NCBI GenBank assembly: GCA_963807155.1
Contig: CAWEAZ010000029.1
Coordinates: 248,001 to 312,000 of the forward strand
Source: JACCZX01 sp963807155
GTDB lineage: Bacteria; Pseudomonadota; Gammaproteobacteria; Burkholderiales; Burkholderiaceae_F
Direction of reading: 5' to 3'
Length of the DNA stretch: 64,000 nucleotides
Below are positions 43,500 to 53,160 of this stretch, one piece after another. The notes below the pieces were generated by a model, which saw only the letters and a list, made by a program, of their open reading frames with translations, did no database searches and was not told the origin of the DNA. Position 1 is the first letter of the stretch. Each line of letters begins with the position of its first letter. Both the position numbers and the translations under genes were made by a program.

Positions 43500-43709
43500 A
43501 AACCACCGATAAGGGTGGAGGAGACAAGCTCGAAGTATCTCATGTGATTGGTGCAGCGCAAGGCAAAAACCGGGCCATTAGAAATTCCAATGAGCGAGAG
43601 GGTCGATAACAAAATCTAATAATCAAGTACTTACGCTATGAAACGTGAGTTGGAGACGCATCAAGAGATGTGTTGCATCGCCGCAGCAATCCGCTAAGGG
43701 AGCGAAATT
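43500..43709. other. Non-coding gap between rplM and osmC-like gene with a leader-like element
   Basis: No gene was found between the rplM leader and 43710. On the plus strand the terminator hairpin is followed by CCACC-GATAA-GGGTGG (43503-43518) and then GGAGGAGACA (about 43517-43526), a strong ribosome-site sequence with no usable reading frame after it (the next ATG is followed at once by TGA). This looks like the leader of a missing gene. The rest is AT-rich and holds the osmC-like promoter. Confidence 0.4.
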
Positions 43710-44132
43710 TTGCAGTGTTCTGTGCGTTGGAGCGGCGAAGGAATGAGCTTCATTGCGGAGACAGGAAGTGGCCATTTGGTCGCCATGGACGGAGCGCCCG
43801 ACGGCGGCGGTCGCAATCTGGCGCCGCGACCGATGGAAATGCTGCTCGTCGGCACCGGCGGCTGCGCCGCGTACGACGTCGTGTTGATCCTGCAGCGCGG
43901 CCGGCACGCGGTGGAAGGTTGCACGGTTGAACTGAAAGCCGAGCGCGCGACCCAGGATCCGAAAGTGTTCACGCGCATCGAAATGCAATTTACGGTCAGG
44001 GGTAAGGCGTTGAATCGCGAAGCCGTGCTGCGCGCGGCGCAGCTGTCGCACGAAAAATATTGTTCGGCGACCGCTATGCTGGCCAAAACCGCCGAGATCA
44101 CACACTCGGTGAAAATCGTCGCCGACGCTTAG
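43710..44132 (+). CDS. OsmC/Ohr family protein
   Basis: A small thiol protein of 140 residues, of a family including peroxide-reducing OsmC/Ohr and uncharacterised relatives. Both family cysteines are present, in LLVGTGGCAAYDVVLIL and in HEKYCSATAML. It starts at a TTG (43710) with AAGGGAG at a good distance upstream; there is no ATG that keeps the N-terminal strand. It is convergent with the TPR gene, with overlapping stops. Confidence 0.85.
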   Translation: MQCSVRWSGEGMSFIAETGSGHLVAMDGAPDGGGRNLAPRPMEMLLVGTGGCAAYDVVLILQRGRHAVEGCTVELKAERATQDPKVFTRIEMQFTVRGKALNREAVLRAAQLSHEKYCSATAMLAKTAEITHSVKIVADA

Positions 44133-45520
44133 GAAGCGGCTGCGCGCCCTTCCTTGATTTGGTTCACGGGTTTCGGCCATTCGTCGAGAGCCGCCTTCAA
44201 CCGCTCAACGACCTCCGCCCAGTCGCCTCGCACAGCCTGACGGAAAAGGCGCGCTTGTGGATACCACGGGCTGTCGGTCCGATTCATCTGCCATCGCCAA
44301 TCGGGCGTGAATTGCAGCGCAATCCACACGGGAGTGCCGAGCGCTCCGGCCAGGTGAGCCACCGATGTGTCGACGCTGATCACCAGGTCAAGCTGCGAAA
44401 CCAGCGCCGCCGTATCGGCAAACGTGCGGAGCCGGTCGCTGACATCCAGCAGCGAATCCAACTTTCGCAGCGACTGCCGGTCGGTGTGAGGTACGTCTTT
44501 CTGCAGCGACACGAACTGCGCGTTGGCCGCGAATAGCGGCGCAAGTTCTGCAAGCCGCATTGATCGGTTGCCATGCTCCGACGGAGTGCGCAGGCCCGCC
44601 CATGCGATTCCTACGCGGGGTCGATGTGTAACGCCGCCGATGATTTCGCGCCAATGCGCGGATTTCTGCGGATCCGCATGAAGATAGGGGATCGCAGCGG
44701 GAATATTGGTCGCATCCGTCTTGAACGCCGCGGGCAGGCTGAGCAGTGGACAGTGCAAGTCGAAGTCCGGCACCGGGTCGTTCTCGCCTATCACCTGCGC
44801 GGTGCCGGGATACGCGTGCAGCAGCGGCAGTACCGCATTTTGAACGCGCAGCACTACCCGCGCGCCCGCATGCACCATCAGACCGACATAGCGGACAAAC
44901 TGCAGCGTGTCGCCCAGGCCCTGCTCGGAATGAACCAGTACTGTCTTGCCGACGATGGATTGCTCGCCGGTCCAAAGTTTTTGCGGATCAAAACCGTGCG
45001 CAGTGCCCCCGTCGAGCCAGCGCCATTCGTACTCGCGCCAGCCAGGTTCGAAGTGACCGAGCAGCAGATTGGTTTGCGCGCGGTTCGTGCGTACAGCCGC
45101 ATAGTTGGGATCGATGTCGATTGCCAGAGCGAACTGTTGTAGGGCCTCGTCAAACCTGTGCAGATCGCGCAACGCCACCCCCAAGTTGACGTGCGCCTGT
45201 GCGAAATTCGGCTTCAGCGCGATGGCAGACCGATAGGCCGCTATCTCGTCCTCGTAGCGCTTCATCATTCCGAGCACGCAGCCTTTGCCGTAATGCGCTT
45301 CAGCGAGCTTCGGATGGATTGCTGTCAGGCGCTCGAGCGCCTGCAGCGCGCGCGGGTACGCACCTTTCTTGATGGCGACTAACGCCATCCCCTCCAGGGC
45401 TTCGCTGCAATCGGGCAACTCTGCGAGAACACCTCGCAGTAAGGAATCAGCCTTCTCCAGCCGCCCGGCAACGAAATGCTTCTGTGCCTTTGCGAGGATC
45501 CGTTCAATGTGTGGCGTCAT
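44129..45520 (-). CDS. TPR protein with glycosyltransferase-like C-terminal domain
   Basis: A protein of about 463 residues. The N-terminal half holds roughly five TPR units (for example AEAHYGKGCVLGMMKRYEDE and AQAHVNLGVALRDLHRFDEA). The C-terminal half resembles a glycosyltransferase family 9-like fold: VLVHSEQGLGDTLQFVRYV, then VGIAWAGLRTPSEHGNRSM, DLVISVDTSVAHLAGALGTP and LQFTPDWRWQMNR. Such TPR-GT proteins are common in betaproteobacteria, often without an assigned substrate. The ATG at 45520 is preferred to a TTG at 45529. It could modify proteins or surface glycans. Confidence 0.82.
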   Translation of the reverse strand: MTPHIERILAKAQKHFVAGRLEKADSLLRGVLAELPDCSEALEGMALVAIKKGAYPRALQALERLTAIHPKLAEAHYGKGCVLGMMKRYEDEIAAYRSAIALKPNFAQAHVNLGVALRDLHRFDEALQQFALAIDIDPNYAAVRTNRAQTNLLLGHFEPGWREYEWRWLDGGTAHGFDPQKLWTGEQSIVGKTVLVHSEQGLGDTLQFVRYVGLMVHAGARVVLRVQNAVLPLLHAYPGTAQVIGENDPVPDFDLHCPLLSLPAAFKTDATNIPAAIPYLHADPQKSAHWREIIGGVTHRPRVGIAWAGLRTPSEHGNRSMRLAELAPLFAANAQFVSLQKDVPHTDRQSLRKLDSLLDVSDRLRTFADTAALVSQLDLVISVDTSVAHLAGALGTPVWIALQFTPDWRWQMNRTDSPWYPQARLFRQAVRGDWAEVVERLKAALDEWPKPVNQIKEGRAAAS

Positions 45521-45556
45521 GCACGGCAAGGCGCACCAGGGCGCAACACAGAGTTC

Positions 45557-46208
45557 CTAAACGTAATGGGCTGTCTTGGTCATCAGACGCGCGGCGAGCC
45601 GCATCGCCAAGCGCGCGGGAAACGGCAAGGTCGCGCCGCCGCTGTTGACCGCGGAGGCAGCGTGCTGCGCTTCCTCGTGCCTCATTTGCTCGACGATCGC
45701 ACGCGACTCGATATCAGCTTCGGGCAGCCGCTCAAGATGGCTTTCCAAGTGGCGCTCAACCTGCCGCTCGGTTTCGGCCAGAAAGCCGAGGCTTACCCGG
45801 TCGCCCATCCTCGCGGCAACGGTGCCGATCGCAAACGCGCCTGCGTACCACAAGGGATTGAGCAAACTGGTGCGTCCCCCCAGCTCGGTGATTCGCTGCT
45901 GCGTCCAGGCCAGATGGTCGGCCTCCTCCCGTGCAGCGCGTACGAATGCTTCGCGCAACGCCGGCTCGGTTGCCGCCAGCGCCTGCGCGTCGTACATGGC
46001 CTGCGCACACACCTCGCCAACATGGTTGACGCGCATCAGCGCCGCAGCCTCACGCCGGTCGCGCTCAGACAGTGACGTTGCGCCTTGCGCCGACAAGGCA
46101 CTTGCGGGATTGGCGCGGCTGGCGTGCGGGTCGGAGGCCAGACGTTCGCAGGGCGCGGTCCGCTGCGGCAATCAACTGATCAAACGGGCTCAACCGGGGT
46201 GGTTTCAT
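45557..46208 (-). CDS. coq7: 2-polyprenyl-3-methyl-6-methoxy-1,4-benzoquinone hydroxylase Coq7 (frameshifted as read)
   Basis: A di-iron hydroxylase of ubiquinone synthesis, about 216 residues. Iron-ligand regions are ALMRVNHVGEVCAQAMYDAQ, REEADHLAWT and ESRAIVEQMRHEEAQHA. The true N-terminus, MKPPRLSPFDQLIAAADRAL, is in a different frame from the rest: removing one base near 46142 joins ALRT to LASDPHASRAN, the expected sequence. A predicted start at 46171 would lose that conserved segment. I read it as a functional gene with a one-base error. It is upstream of the porin on the opposite strand. Confidence 0.9.
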
Positions 46209-46340
46209 CAATGTTGCGTAAATCGCACGAAATGGAGGGTGCCGCCGTCGCAGCATCGAAATCACGCAGGCACGGCGCTATTCTCGCATCGGTTCGCTCG
46301 GCAAGAGCACCAAGAACACCAAAAGAGCCAGGAGACATTA

Positions 46341-47728
46341 ATGCGGAAGAGTCTGTTGACGGTCGCGCTCGCGTGCGCATTCCCGGTGGCGTATGCGCAA
46401 AGCTCGGTGACGCTGTACGGCATCGTCGACGTGGGCTTCGAGAACCTCGATGTCGGTAGCGTGGACGCCACGCGGCTGCAAAGCGGAATGTCCGCCGGCT
46501 CACGTTGGGGCATTCGCGGCTCCGAAGATTTGAGACCCGGATGGCGCGCGCTGTTTACGCTTGAAAGCCGGTTCGAGGCCGACACCGGCAGCATGACCAA
46601 CAACGGGGCGCTTTACTGGTGTCGCGCTAATGATGCGCCGGCGACCGCACCGACCGTGTGCCCCGGTGTCACCTTCGTGACAACGCCACCCGCCGTGCAG
46701 GTACCGGCGGCGGCACAGCCGACCGTCGTCGGCGGTTCGAACGCGGTCAACAATGCCTTGCTGCAGGCGATTACGACCGTCAATGCCGTCAACGCACTAT
46801 TCGATCGGCAGGCGTGGGGCGGCCTTGTAACCCCGGTAGGCGGGTTCTTTTTCGGGCGGCAATACACGCCCGGCTACGAGATCCTGAACAAGTACAACGC
46901 CATCGGCGATCAAACCGCGTTGCAGTTCGGTCAGGGATTCTAGCAACCCCGCTATTCGCGCGAACAATGCCGCGCAGTACCGGATCGAATTGAGTGGATT
47001 TACAGCAGTGCTGATGTACGGTTTTGGCGGCTCGGAAACTTTGAGAAATGAGCGCGCAACGGCACCGCAAAGCGGCGACGACTTCATGGGCGGCAATCTG
47101 CAATACAACGCCGCCAACTGGGGCGTTGGCATGGGCTACAACCGCAACAACATCGTCCCGTTTAACACCGGCACCAATCCGCAAAAGCGCAAAGGTCTGG
47201 AAATGTTCAACGTCGGGCGGTTTCGTCGGCTTTGGCCCGGTGCAGGCTCTATGCGCAGTACCTGAAGCGGGAGAATGAGAATCCCATCCTGAGACCGGAA
47301 GACATCCAGAACATTGTGGTGTCAACGGGCGGCAGCCTGGCGGCCATCAACGCTATTTTGGGTGGGTTGCAGATCAGCAGCTTCGACATGGATACGATGC
47401 GCGGCTTGCCGGCCCGACGGATTCAGTCGCGTATCACGCCGGCATCTCTTGGCGCTTGGGCAACGGCACCCTGTATGGCGTTTACAACTACGGCAAGGAC
47501 GACGGGCGCTCGCCGTGGGCAACGCAGGATGCCACGGCCAGCCACTACGGTGTCGCTTACTTCTACGATTTCTCACGCCGTACGCAGCTTTATGCAGCGG
47601 CTGCTTTCGTGGATAACAGCGACCAGTCTCGGGTGAGCCCGTCGGCGGCCGGTTACGCGACTGGGTGGACCACTGCAGCCGGCGAGGATGCGCGTTCCCT
47701 TCAGTTGGGGATACGCCATAGCTTCTGA
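46341..47728 (+). pseudogene. Outer-membrane porin, Gram-negative OmpC-like (several frameshifts)
   Basis: A 16-stranded trimeric porin family member. The ATG at 46341 follows CCAGGAGACA and begins a signal peptide ending VAYAQSSVTLYGIVDVG. The barrel sequence continues past several breaks. One extra T near 46940 interrupts FGQGFSNPAIRANNAAQYRI. Two shifts near 47213 and 47240 interrupt GGFVGFGPVQ and RLYAQYLKREN. One or two near 47412 precede SVAYHAGISWRLGNGTLYG. The end SLQLGIRHSF has the terminal Phe needed for barrel assembly. The number of breaks could mean decay, but they share the sign of extra bases seen in healthy genes, so an intact porin is possible. Confidence 0.75.
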
Positions 47729-47747
47729 GCTAAAACAAGGGTTGTTC

Positions 47748-47785
47748 GGGCCGTCGTACAGGCAATTTTTACGGCCCTGTTTTGT
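47748..47785 (+). terminator. Terminator after the first porin
   Basis: GGGCCGT (47748-47754) and ACGGCCC (47771-47777) form a 7-bp stem with a 16-base loop, followed by TGTTTTGTTG. It lies 20 bases after the porin stop. Confidence 0.6.
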
Positions 47786-47965
47786 TGTTGTCTGACTGCA
47801 ACACGAATTACTTAAATTCGGGAGTTTTGGGCGGGTTTCTTTGCCTTGTCATGGCTCCTCTGAAAGAATCCGCTCAACTTCCTCCGGGGAGCGATTCATT
47901 CGCGTGGCGGCTCGTGCGGGGCCGTGGCGTAAAGAATTCCAATCACCAGCAAGGAGAGCTTTCAC

Positions 47966-49085
47966 ATGAAAAAGAATCTGATAGCACTGGCGGTATTCGG
48001 TGCTTTCTCAGGCGCTGCGCTCGCACAGTCGAACGTAACGCTGTACGGCATCATCGATGTCGAACTATCAGTACAACGACCCCGACTCGGCTCTATCTCG
48101 TCGACCAAGGGGATCAACAGCGGCCATCAGTCAGGCAACCGCTTCGGCATTCGCGGTTCTGAGGCACTGTCACCGAGTTTGAACGCGGTGTTCACGATCG
48201 AAGCGGGTTTTCGCTGGATACCGGCACCAACGCTAATCAAAGTACCGCTGCGTGCGTTCCCAACCCAACGCCGGTAGGGGCTCCCTGCGCAGGTGCCGTA
48301 CAGAACCGGTTGTTCGGCCGTCAAGCGTGGGGCGGGGTGTCGGGTGGATTCGGAACCCTGGTCGCAGGTCGCGTTGCCACTTTCTCGTCAGGCACAGGCT
48401 CATTCGACATGTTCGGCGTTGTCGATCCGTTCGGGACCGGTTTTGGTGACTCTGGCCTTGCTTTTTCGTCGGCTAGAGCCCTTCGACTCGACAACTCGCT
48501 TCTCTACCAGTCGCCAAAATTCGGCGGCTTTCAGCTGGGTGGCGGCTATTCATGGAATGCGAGCGGCCAAGAGCTCGCTGGTAGCGGCAACAACCTGGAT
48601 GTCGCGTTCGCAGGTGTTAACTTCGCAGCTGGCCCATTCTTCGCTGCGATCACTTATGACCGCTTAGATATTCCCAACGCACCGGACAACCAGGCCAACT
48701 TGCAGCTGGGTGTGACGTTCGATCTGAAGTTCGTCAAGCTGCATGCGGGCTACGCGAAGGAAAATGACCAGCGCGTGTTTAACGTTGCCGGAATCACCAC
48801 CGGTGCCGACGCCGATGCGTGGATGGCTTGGCCTGACGATTCCGCTGTTTGGCGGAGCCTCATGGCTTCGTACACGGACTACGACGGTGACCGCGTACAG
48901 CTGACGCCGACCACGTTCGACGAACGCGACTTCAAGAACTTACGGCCATCGGCTACACCTATCCGCTCTCGCGCCGGACCAACGTCTACCTGAACTGGAA
49001 TAGGGTCGACGGCGACCAACGCTCGATCAACAGCGCCACGCTGGATCGCAAGCAGTACACGGTAGGTTTCCGTCACCTGTTCTAA
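47966..49085 (+). pseudogene. Second outer-membrane porin, OmpC-like (several frameshifts)
   Basis: A paralogous porin in tandem with the first. It starts at 47966 after AAGGAGAG, with a signal peptide ending SGAALAQSNVTLYGIIDV. Breaks occur near 48060 and 48100 (partly compensating, around NYQYNDPDSA), near 48211 before SLDTGTNANQ, near 48820-48870 around GLTIPLFGGASW, and near 48945 before AIGYTYPLSRRTNVYLNW. It ends QYTVGFRHLF. The longest intact stretch runs 48310-48930. A terminator follows. As in its neighbour, real decay and base-calling error cannot be told apart from this sequence. Confidence 0.75.
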
Positions 49086-49104
49086 GCATCGATACTACGA
49101 TTGG

Positions 49105-49132
49105 GGCCACTCTTCGGAGTGGCCTTTTTTTT
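49105..49132 (+). terminator. Intrinsic terminator after the second porin
   Basis: GGCCACTC (49105-49112), loop TTCG, GAGTGGCC (49117-49124), then eight Ts to 49132. It also lies just past the glpD stop on the other strand. Confidence 0.93.
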
Positions 49133-49135
49133 GGC

Positions 49136-50593
49136 TCAACGAGGCGCCGAGAGTGCTTTGAGCGCTGCATCGACAAGTGGCCGCGCCAAGAGCGCGGCCC
49201 GCTTATCCAGCGACTCAAGCCGCATGCGCCGGGCAAGGATGTCCCCGGCCTCTTGCGCCTGCTCATAACGCGCCGCCATGTAGGCGTAGCTGGCGATCGC
49301 GGCGGGATTATTTCCAGCCAGCGCGGCGCCTTCGGCCGCTCTGCTGGCGGCTTCGAGCGAGTGATCGACGTCGAGCACGATCTGATCGGTCGTGCACGGG
49401 CGCGTAGCGAGCAAGCCGATTTCATCGGCATGGTCGAGCGCATCGAGCGCCATCCTTCGATACGTCGTCCACTTGCCGCCGATGACGGTGATCAAATTCT
49501 GGTGCTCGATGACGATCGCGTGCTCGCGTGAAATTGTCTTTGTCGCGCGTGCGTCGCGCGGCGAAAACAACGGTCGCAGCCCGGCAAACGTAGCGAGTAC
49601 GTCGCCAGCCGACGGCTTCGACTGCAAATAGCCGCGCGCGGTGTCGACGATGAATTCGACTTCTGCGTCAGAAGCTTCTGGCTCCGCACTCGGGCCAGCT
49701 GCCGCAACGTCAGTGGTACCCACCATCAGGTGTCCGTGCCACGGTATGGCGAACAGCACACGACCATCCGCTGTTTTGGGAATCATCATGCCGGTGCTGC
49801 CTGGCAAAAACGAGCTGGGCAGCACGATATGAGAGCCACGGCTGGCTGTGATCAGCGCTGCCGCTTCACCATCCACTCGCCGGCGCACCTCGTCAGCCCA
49901 GACACCGGTGGCGTTAAAGACGACTTTCGCACGCAATTCGAATCGCTCTGACGTTTGAGTGTCACGCGCGGCGATCGCGGTCACGCGGCCGCCGATCGTC
50001 TCGATATGGTCAGCTTCGACGTAATTGATCGCCACCGCACCAAGACGCACAGAAGTGCGCATCAGTGCAATCGCAAGCCGCGCATCGTCAAACTGCGCGT
50101 CCCAGTAGGCAACGCCGCCGCGCAAACCCTCTACCCTGACGCCCGGCAGCTGCGCGATCGTTTCCGTACGCGACAACCAGTGAGTATCGCCAATGCCCTG
50201 CTTGCCTGCGAGCGCATCGTAAATACCCAGTCCGACGCGCATGACCTCGCGCTCGAACGCGTGGTAGCACGGAACAATGAACTTCAGCGGCCGCACCAGC
50301 GCAGGCGCGTTTGCGAGAAGCAGCGCACGCTCTTGCAACGCCTCGCGCACGAGCTTCAAATTGCCCTGCGCCAGATAGCGCACGCCGCCATGAATCAGCT
50401 TCGTGCTGCGGCTCGACGTTCCGCTGGCAAAGTCGCGCGCTTCGATCAGCGCGGTGCGAAAACCTCGTGCCGCTGCATCGACTGCGATACCAAGGCCGGT
50501 CGCTCCGCCGCCGATGACAACGACGTCCCACTCGCGCGATTCTCGCAACTGAGCGAGCAGCTGCTTGCGCTCGATCACTGCCGGCGCGGTCAT
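49136..50593 (-). CDS. glpD: Glycerol-3-phosphate dehydrogenase (aerobic, FAD)
   Basis: A membrane-associated flavoprotein of 485 residues that oxidises glycerol-3-phosphate to DHAP and feeds electrons to quinone. It has the FAD-binding GxGxxG region VVVIGGGATGLGIAVDAAARG, SGTSSRSTKLIHGGVRYL and the late ITVIGGKWTTYR. It is slightly shorter than E. coli GlpD. The ATG at 50593 overlaps the glpK stop (ATGA), so glpK and glpD form a coupled operon. Confidence 0.93.
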   Translation of the reverse strand: MTAPAVIERKQLLAQLRESREWDVVVIGGGATGLGIAVDAAARGFRTALIEARDFASGTSSRSTKLIHGGVRYLAQGNLKLVREALQERALLLANAPALVRPLKFIVPCYHAFEREVMRVGLGIYDALAGKQGIGDTHWLSRTETIAQLPGVRVEGLRGGVAYWDAQFDDARLAIALMRTSVRLGAVAINYVEADHIETIGGRVTAIAARDTQTSERFELRAKVVFNATGVWADEVRRRVDGEAAALITASRGSHIVLPSSFLPGSTGMMIPKTADGRVLFAIPWHGHLMVGTTDVAAAGPSAEPEASDAEVEFIVDTARGYLQSKPSAGDVLATFAGLRPLFSPRDARATKTISREHAIVIEHQNLITVIGGKWTTYRRMALDALDHADEIGLLATRPCTTDQIVLDVDHSLEAASRAAEGAALAGNNPAAIASYAYMAARYEQAQEAGDILARRMRLESLDKRAALLARPLVDAALKALSAPR

Positions 50594-52083
50594 GCCCAAG
50601 ATCGGGAGCGCTCCACTGCCTTGTGCCAGCGCGCGATCAGCTCGTCACGTTGTGAAGCTTGCATCGCCGGCTCGAAGCGACGCTCAGCGCGCCATAGCTC
50701 GGAAATTTCCTCGAGACTGCTCCAGAAACCCGTCGCCAGTCCGGCCAGGTAGGCGGCGCCGAGCGCGGTCGTTTCCGTCACCTCAGGGCGCACGACCGGC
50801 ACACCGGTGATGTCGGCCTGAAACTGCAATAGCAAATCGTTCTTGGCTGCGCCGCCATCGACTCTGACCTCAGTCAACGGCTGATGAGCATCGCGTTGCA
50901 TCGCTGCCAATACGTCCGCCGACTGGAATGCGATCGATTGCAGAGCGGCGCGCGCGATATGCGCCTTGGTTGTTCCGCGCGTCAGTCCGACGATGGCGCC
51001 GCGTGCCTCTGCATCCCAGTGAGGTGCACCCAGTCCGGCAAACCCGGGCACCAGAAACACGTCGCCGTGATCGTCGGCCTGCCGCGCGAGTGCTTCGACA
51101 TCGTCCGAACGCGCGAACAGCCCGAGTCCATCGCGCAGCCACTGCACCACCGCACCCGCTACGAAAACACTGCCTTCAAGCATGTACGAAGTGCTCTCCG
51201 GACGATTCAGTCTCCACCCTACGGTTGCCAGCAGCCGGTTTTTCGATACCTGCGGACGCGCGCCCACATTCATCAGCATGAAGGCGCCGGTGCCGATCGT
51301 GTTCTTTGCCATGCCCACCCCGAAGCACGCCTGGCCGAACGTGGCCGCCTGTTGATCGCCGGCGTTGCCGCCGATGGCTATCGGCTCACCGAAGAGTTGC
51401 GGCACGGTTGTGCCCATGAGGTCGCTCGACGCGGTCACGCGCGGTAACACAGCGCGCGGCACGTTGAACAGCTCGAGCAGCTCGTCACTCCATGCAAGCG
51501 AATGAAGGTCGAGCAGCAGCGTGCGCGACGCGTTACTGACGTCGGTGACATGCTCGGCGCCGCCGGTGAGATTCCAAATCAGCCACGTATCGATGGTGCC
51601 AAACGCCAACTCGCCGCGTGCCGCGCGTGCGCGCGCTCCGGGCACGTGGTCGAGCAGCCATTCAATCTTGGTCGCTGAGAAATACGGATCGAGCAGCAGC
51701 CCGGTTTGTTCGGTGACACGAGATTCGACGCCACGCTCGCGCAACGCCCTGCATCGGTCGGCCGTGCGGCGATCCTGCCAGACGATCGCGTTCGCAATCG
51801 GAGCGCCGGTGGCGCGATCCCAGATGACGGTGGTCTCGCGCTGATTAGTGACGCCGATCGCGGCCACGTCGCGTGCTTTCGCGCCTGCCTGACGCAATGC
51901 GGACTGTGCGCATTGCAGCTGAGTCGACCAGATTTCACCGGCATCGTGCTCAACCCAACCGGGTTGCGGAAAAATCTGCCGGAACTCCTGCTGTGCGGTC
52001 GCGATGATCTGCCCGCGTCGATCGAACACGATCGCGCGCGAGCTTGTTGTCCCCTGATCCAGCGCCAGTATGAACTTTGCCAT
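50590..52083 (-). CDS. glpK: Glycerol kinase
   Basis: A 497-residue FGGY-family kinase making glycerol-3-phosphate. It starts MAKFILALDQGTTSSRAIVFD, has GVTNQRETTVIWDRATG and NAIVWQDRRTAD, and the second FGGY-type signature around EVRVDGGAAKNDLLLQFQAD. The ATG at 52083 is the conserved start; the frame is open further upstream without similarity. It leads the glpK-glpD operon and is divergent from the Bug receptor. No GlpF was found beside it; an aquaporin lies at 59.1 kb. Confidence 0.95.
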   Translation of the reverse strand: MAKFILALDQGTTSSRAIVFDRRGQIIATAQQEFRQIFPQPGWVEHDAGEIWSTQLQCAQSALRQAGAKARDVAAIGVTNQRETTVIWDRATGAPIANAIVWQDRRTADRCRALRERGVESRVTEQTGLLLDPYFSATKIEWLLDHVPGARARAARGELAFGTIDTWLIWNLTGGAEHVTDVSNASRTLLLDLHSLAWSDELLELFNVPRAVLPRVTASSDLMGTTVPQLFGEPIAIGGNAGDQQAATFGQACFGVGMAKNTIGTGAFMLMNVGARPQVSKNRLLATVGWRLNRPESTSYMLEGSVFVAGAVVQWLRDGLGLFARSDDVEALARQADDHGDVFLVPGFAGLGAPHWDAEARGAIVGLTRGTTKAHIARAALQSIAFQSADVLAAMQRDAHQPLTEVRVDGGAAKNDLLLQFQADITGVPVVRPEVTETTALGAAYLAGLATGFWSSLEEISELWRAERRFEPAMQASQRDELIARWHKAVERSRSWA

Positions 52084-52154
52084 GCTGCGGCCAGCATAGA
52101 CGAACGACCACCGCGAAGGCAGACTTCGCCCACGACTTTCCGGAGGCGATGAAG

Positions 52155-53144
52155 ATGCAGCGTGGTTCGATGTGGCGTTTGTTGGTTGCGGGCGCGTTGT
52201 TGACTTCTTCGCTAGCGGCGCAAGCGCAGAGCTGGCCGTCAAAGCCGGTGCGCATCATCGTGCCGTTTCCGCCGGGAGGTACGACCGACATCGTCGCGCG
52301 CTCGCTCGGCGCCGAGCTGCAGAAGATGTGGCAGCAACCGGTAGTCATCGAAAATCGAGCAGGAGCCGGCGGTAACGTCGGCGCCGATGCGGTAGCAAAG
52401 AGCGCGAACGACGGCTACACGCTGCTGATGGGCACGGTCGGAACCCACGCCATCAATGCCGCGCTGTTCGCACAGAGCGGCAACAAGATGCCGTTTGATC
52501 CGGTCAAGGACTTCGTTCCCATCACGCTCGCGGCCGGCGTGCCGAACGTGATGGTCATCAATCCGTCGGTGCCGGCCAACAGCGTCAGCGAATTCATCGC
52601 GTACGCGAAAGCCAATCCTGGCAAGCTGAATATGGCATCGAGCGGCAATGGCACTTCAATTCATCTCACCGGCGAATTGTTTAAGACGATGACCGGTACG
52701 TATATGGTTCACCTGCCCTACCGTGGCTCTGCGCCCGCAGTCAGTGATCTGCTCGCCGGCAATACCAACGTCATGTTTGACAACCTGCCGTCAGCGCTGC
52801 CGCACATCAAGAGCGGGCGGCTGAAAGCGCTGGCGGTAACGTCGCGCGAACGCTCGTCGGCTCTGCCCGATGTGCCGACGATGGAGGAAGCGGCCAAGCT
52901 GAAGGGATTCGATGCGAGCTCGTGGTTTGGCCTGTTTGCACCGGCTGGCACTTCGCGCGCAATCGTCGACAAGATCCAGGCCGACGTTACGAAAGCGCTC
53001 GCCGTTCCCGAGGTGCGCGAGCGTTTCGTTGCGCAGGGTGCGCAGCCCGGCGGCATGACGCCCGATCAATTTGCAGCGTTCATTCGCGACGAAACCGACA
53101 AGTGGACGAAGGTCGTCAAGATTTCGAACGCAAAGGTTGACTAG
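52155..53144 (+). CDS. Tripartite tricarboxylate transporter substrate-binding protein (Bug family)
   Basis: A periplasmic solute receptor of about 329 residues. A signal peptide ends SLAAQAQSWPSKPVR, then come VPFPPGGTTDIVARSLGAEL, VVIENRAGAGGNVGADAVAK and GAQPGGMTPDQFAAFI. The start may be 52155 (8 bases after GGAGG) or 52149. The Bug family is greatly expanded in betaproteobacteria and most members lack local TctA/TctB partners, as here. It lies 16 bases before a benzoate-type CoA ligase on the same strand, which hints that the ligand is an aromatic acid. That link is inference. Confidence 0.87.
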   Translation: MQRGSMWRLLVAGALLTSSLAAQAQSWPSKPVRIIVPFPPGGTTDIVARSLGAELQKMWQQPVVIENRAGAGGNVGADAVAKSANDGYTLLMGTVGTHAINAALFAQSGNKMPFDPVKDFVPITLAAGVPNVMVINPSVPANSVSEFIAYAKANPGKLNMASSGNGTSIHLTGELFKTMTGTYMVHLPYRGSAPAVSDLLAGNTNVMFDNLPSALPHIKSGRLKALAVTSRERSSALPDVPTMEEAAKLKGFDASSWFGLFAPAGTSRAIVDKIQADVTKALAVPEVRERFVAQGAQPGGMTPDQFAAFIRDETDKWTKVVKISNAKVD

Positions 53145-53160
53145 ACGCCGTTAGCGACGC

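Noticed and set aside
43623..44180. A 185-codon minus-strand gene opposite the OsmC-like gene that might explain the upstream terminator
   Set aside because: The translation has no family features and lies fully antisense to a well-supported OsmC-like gene.
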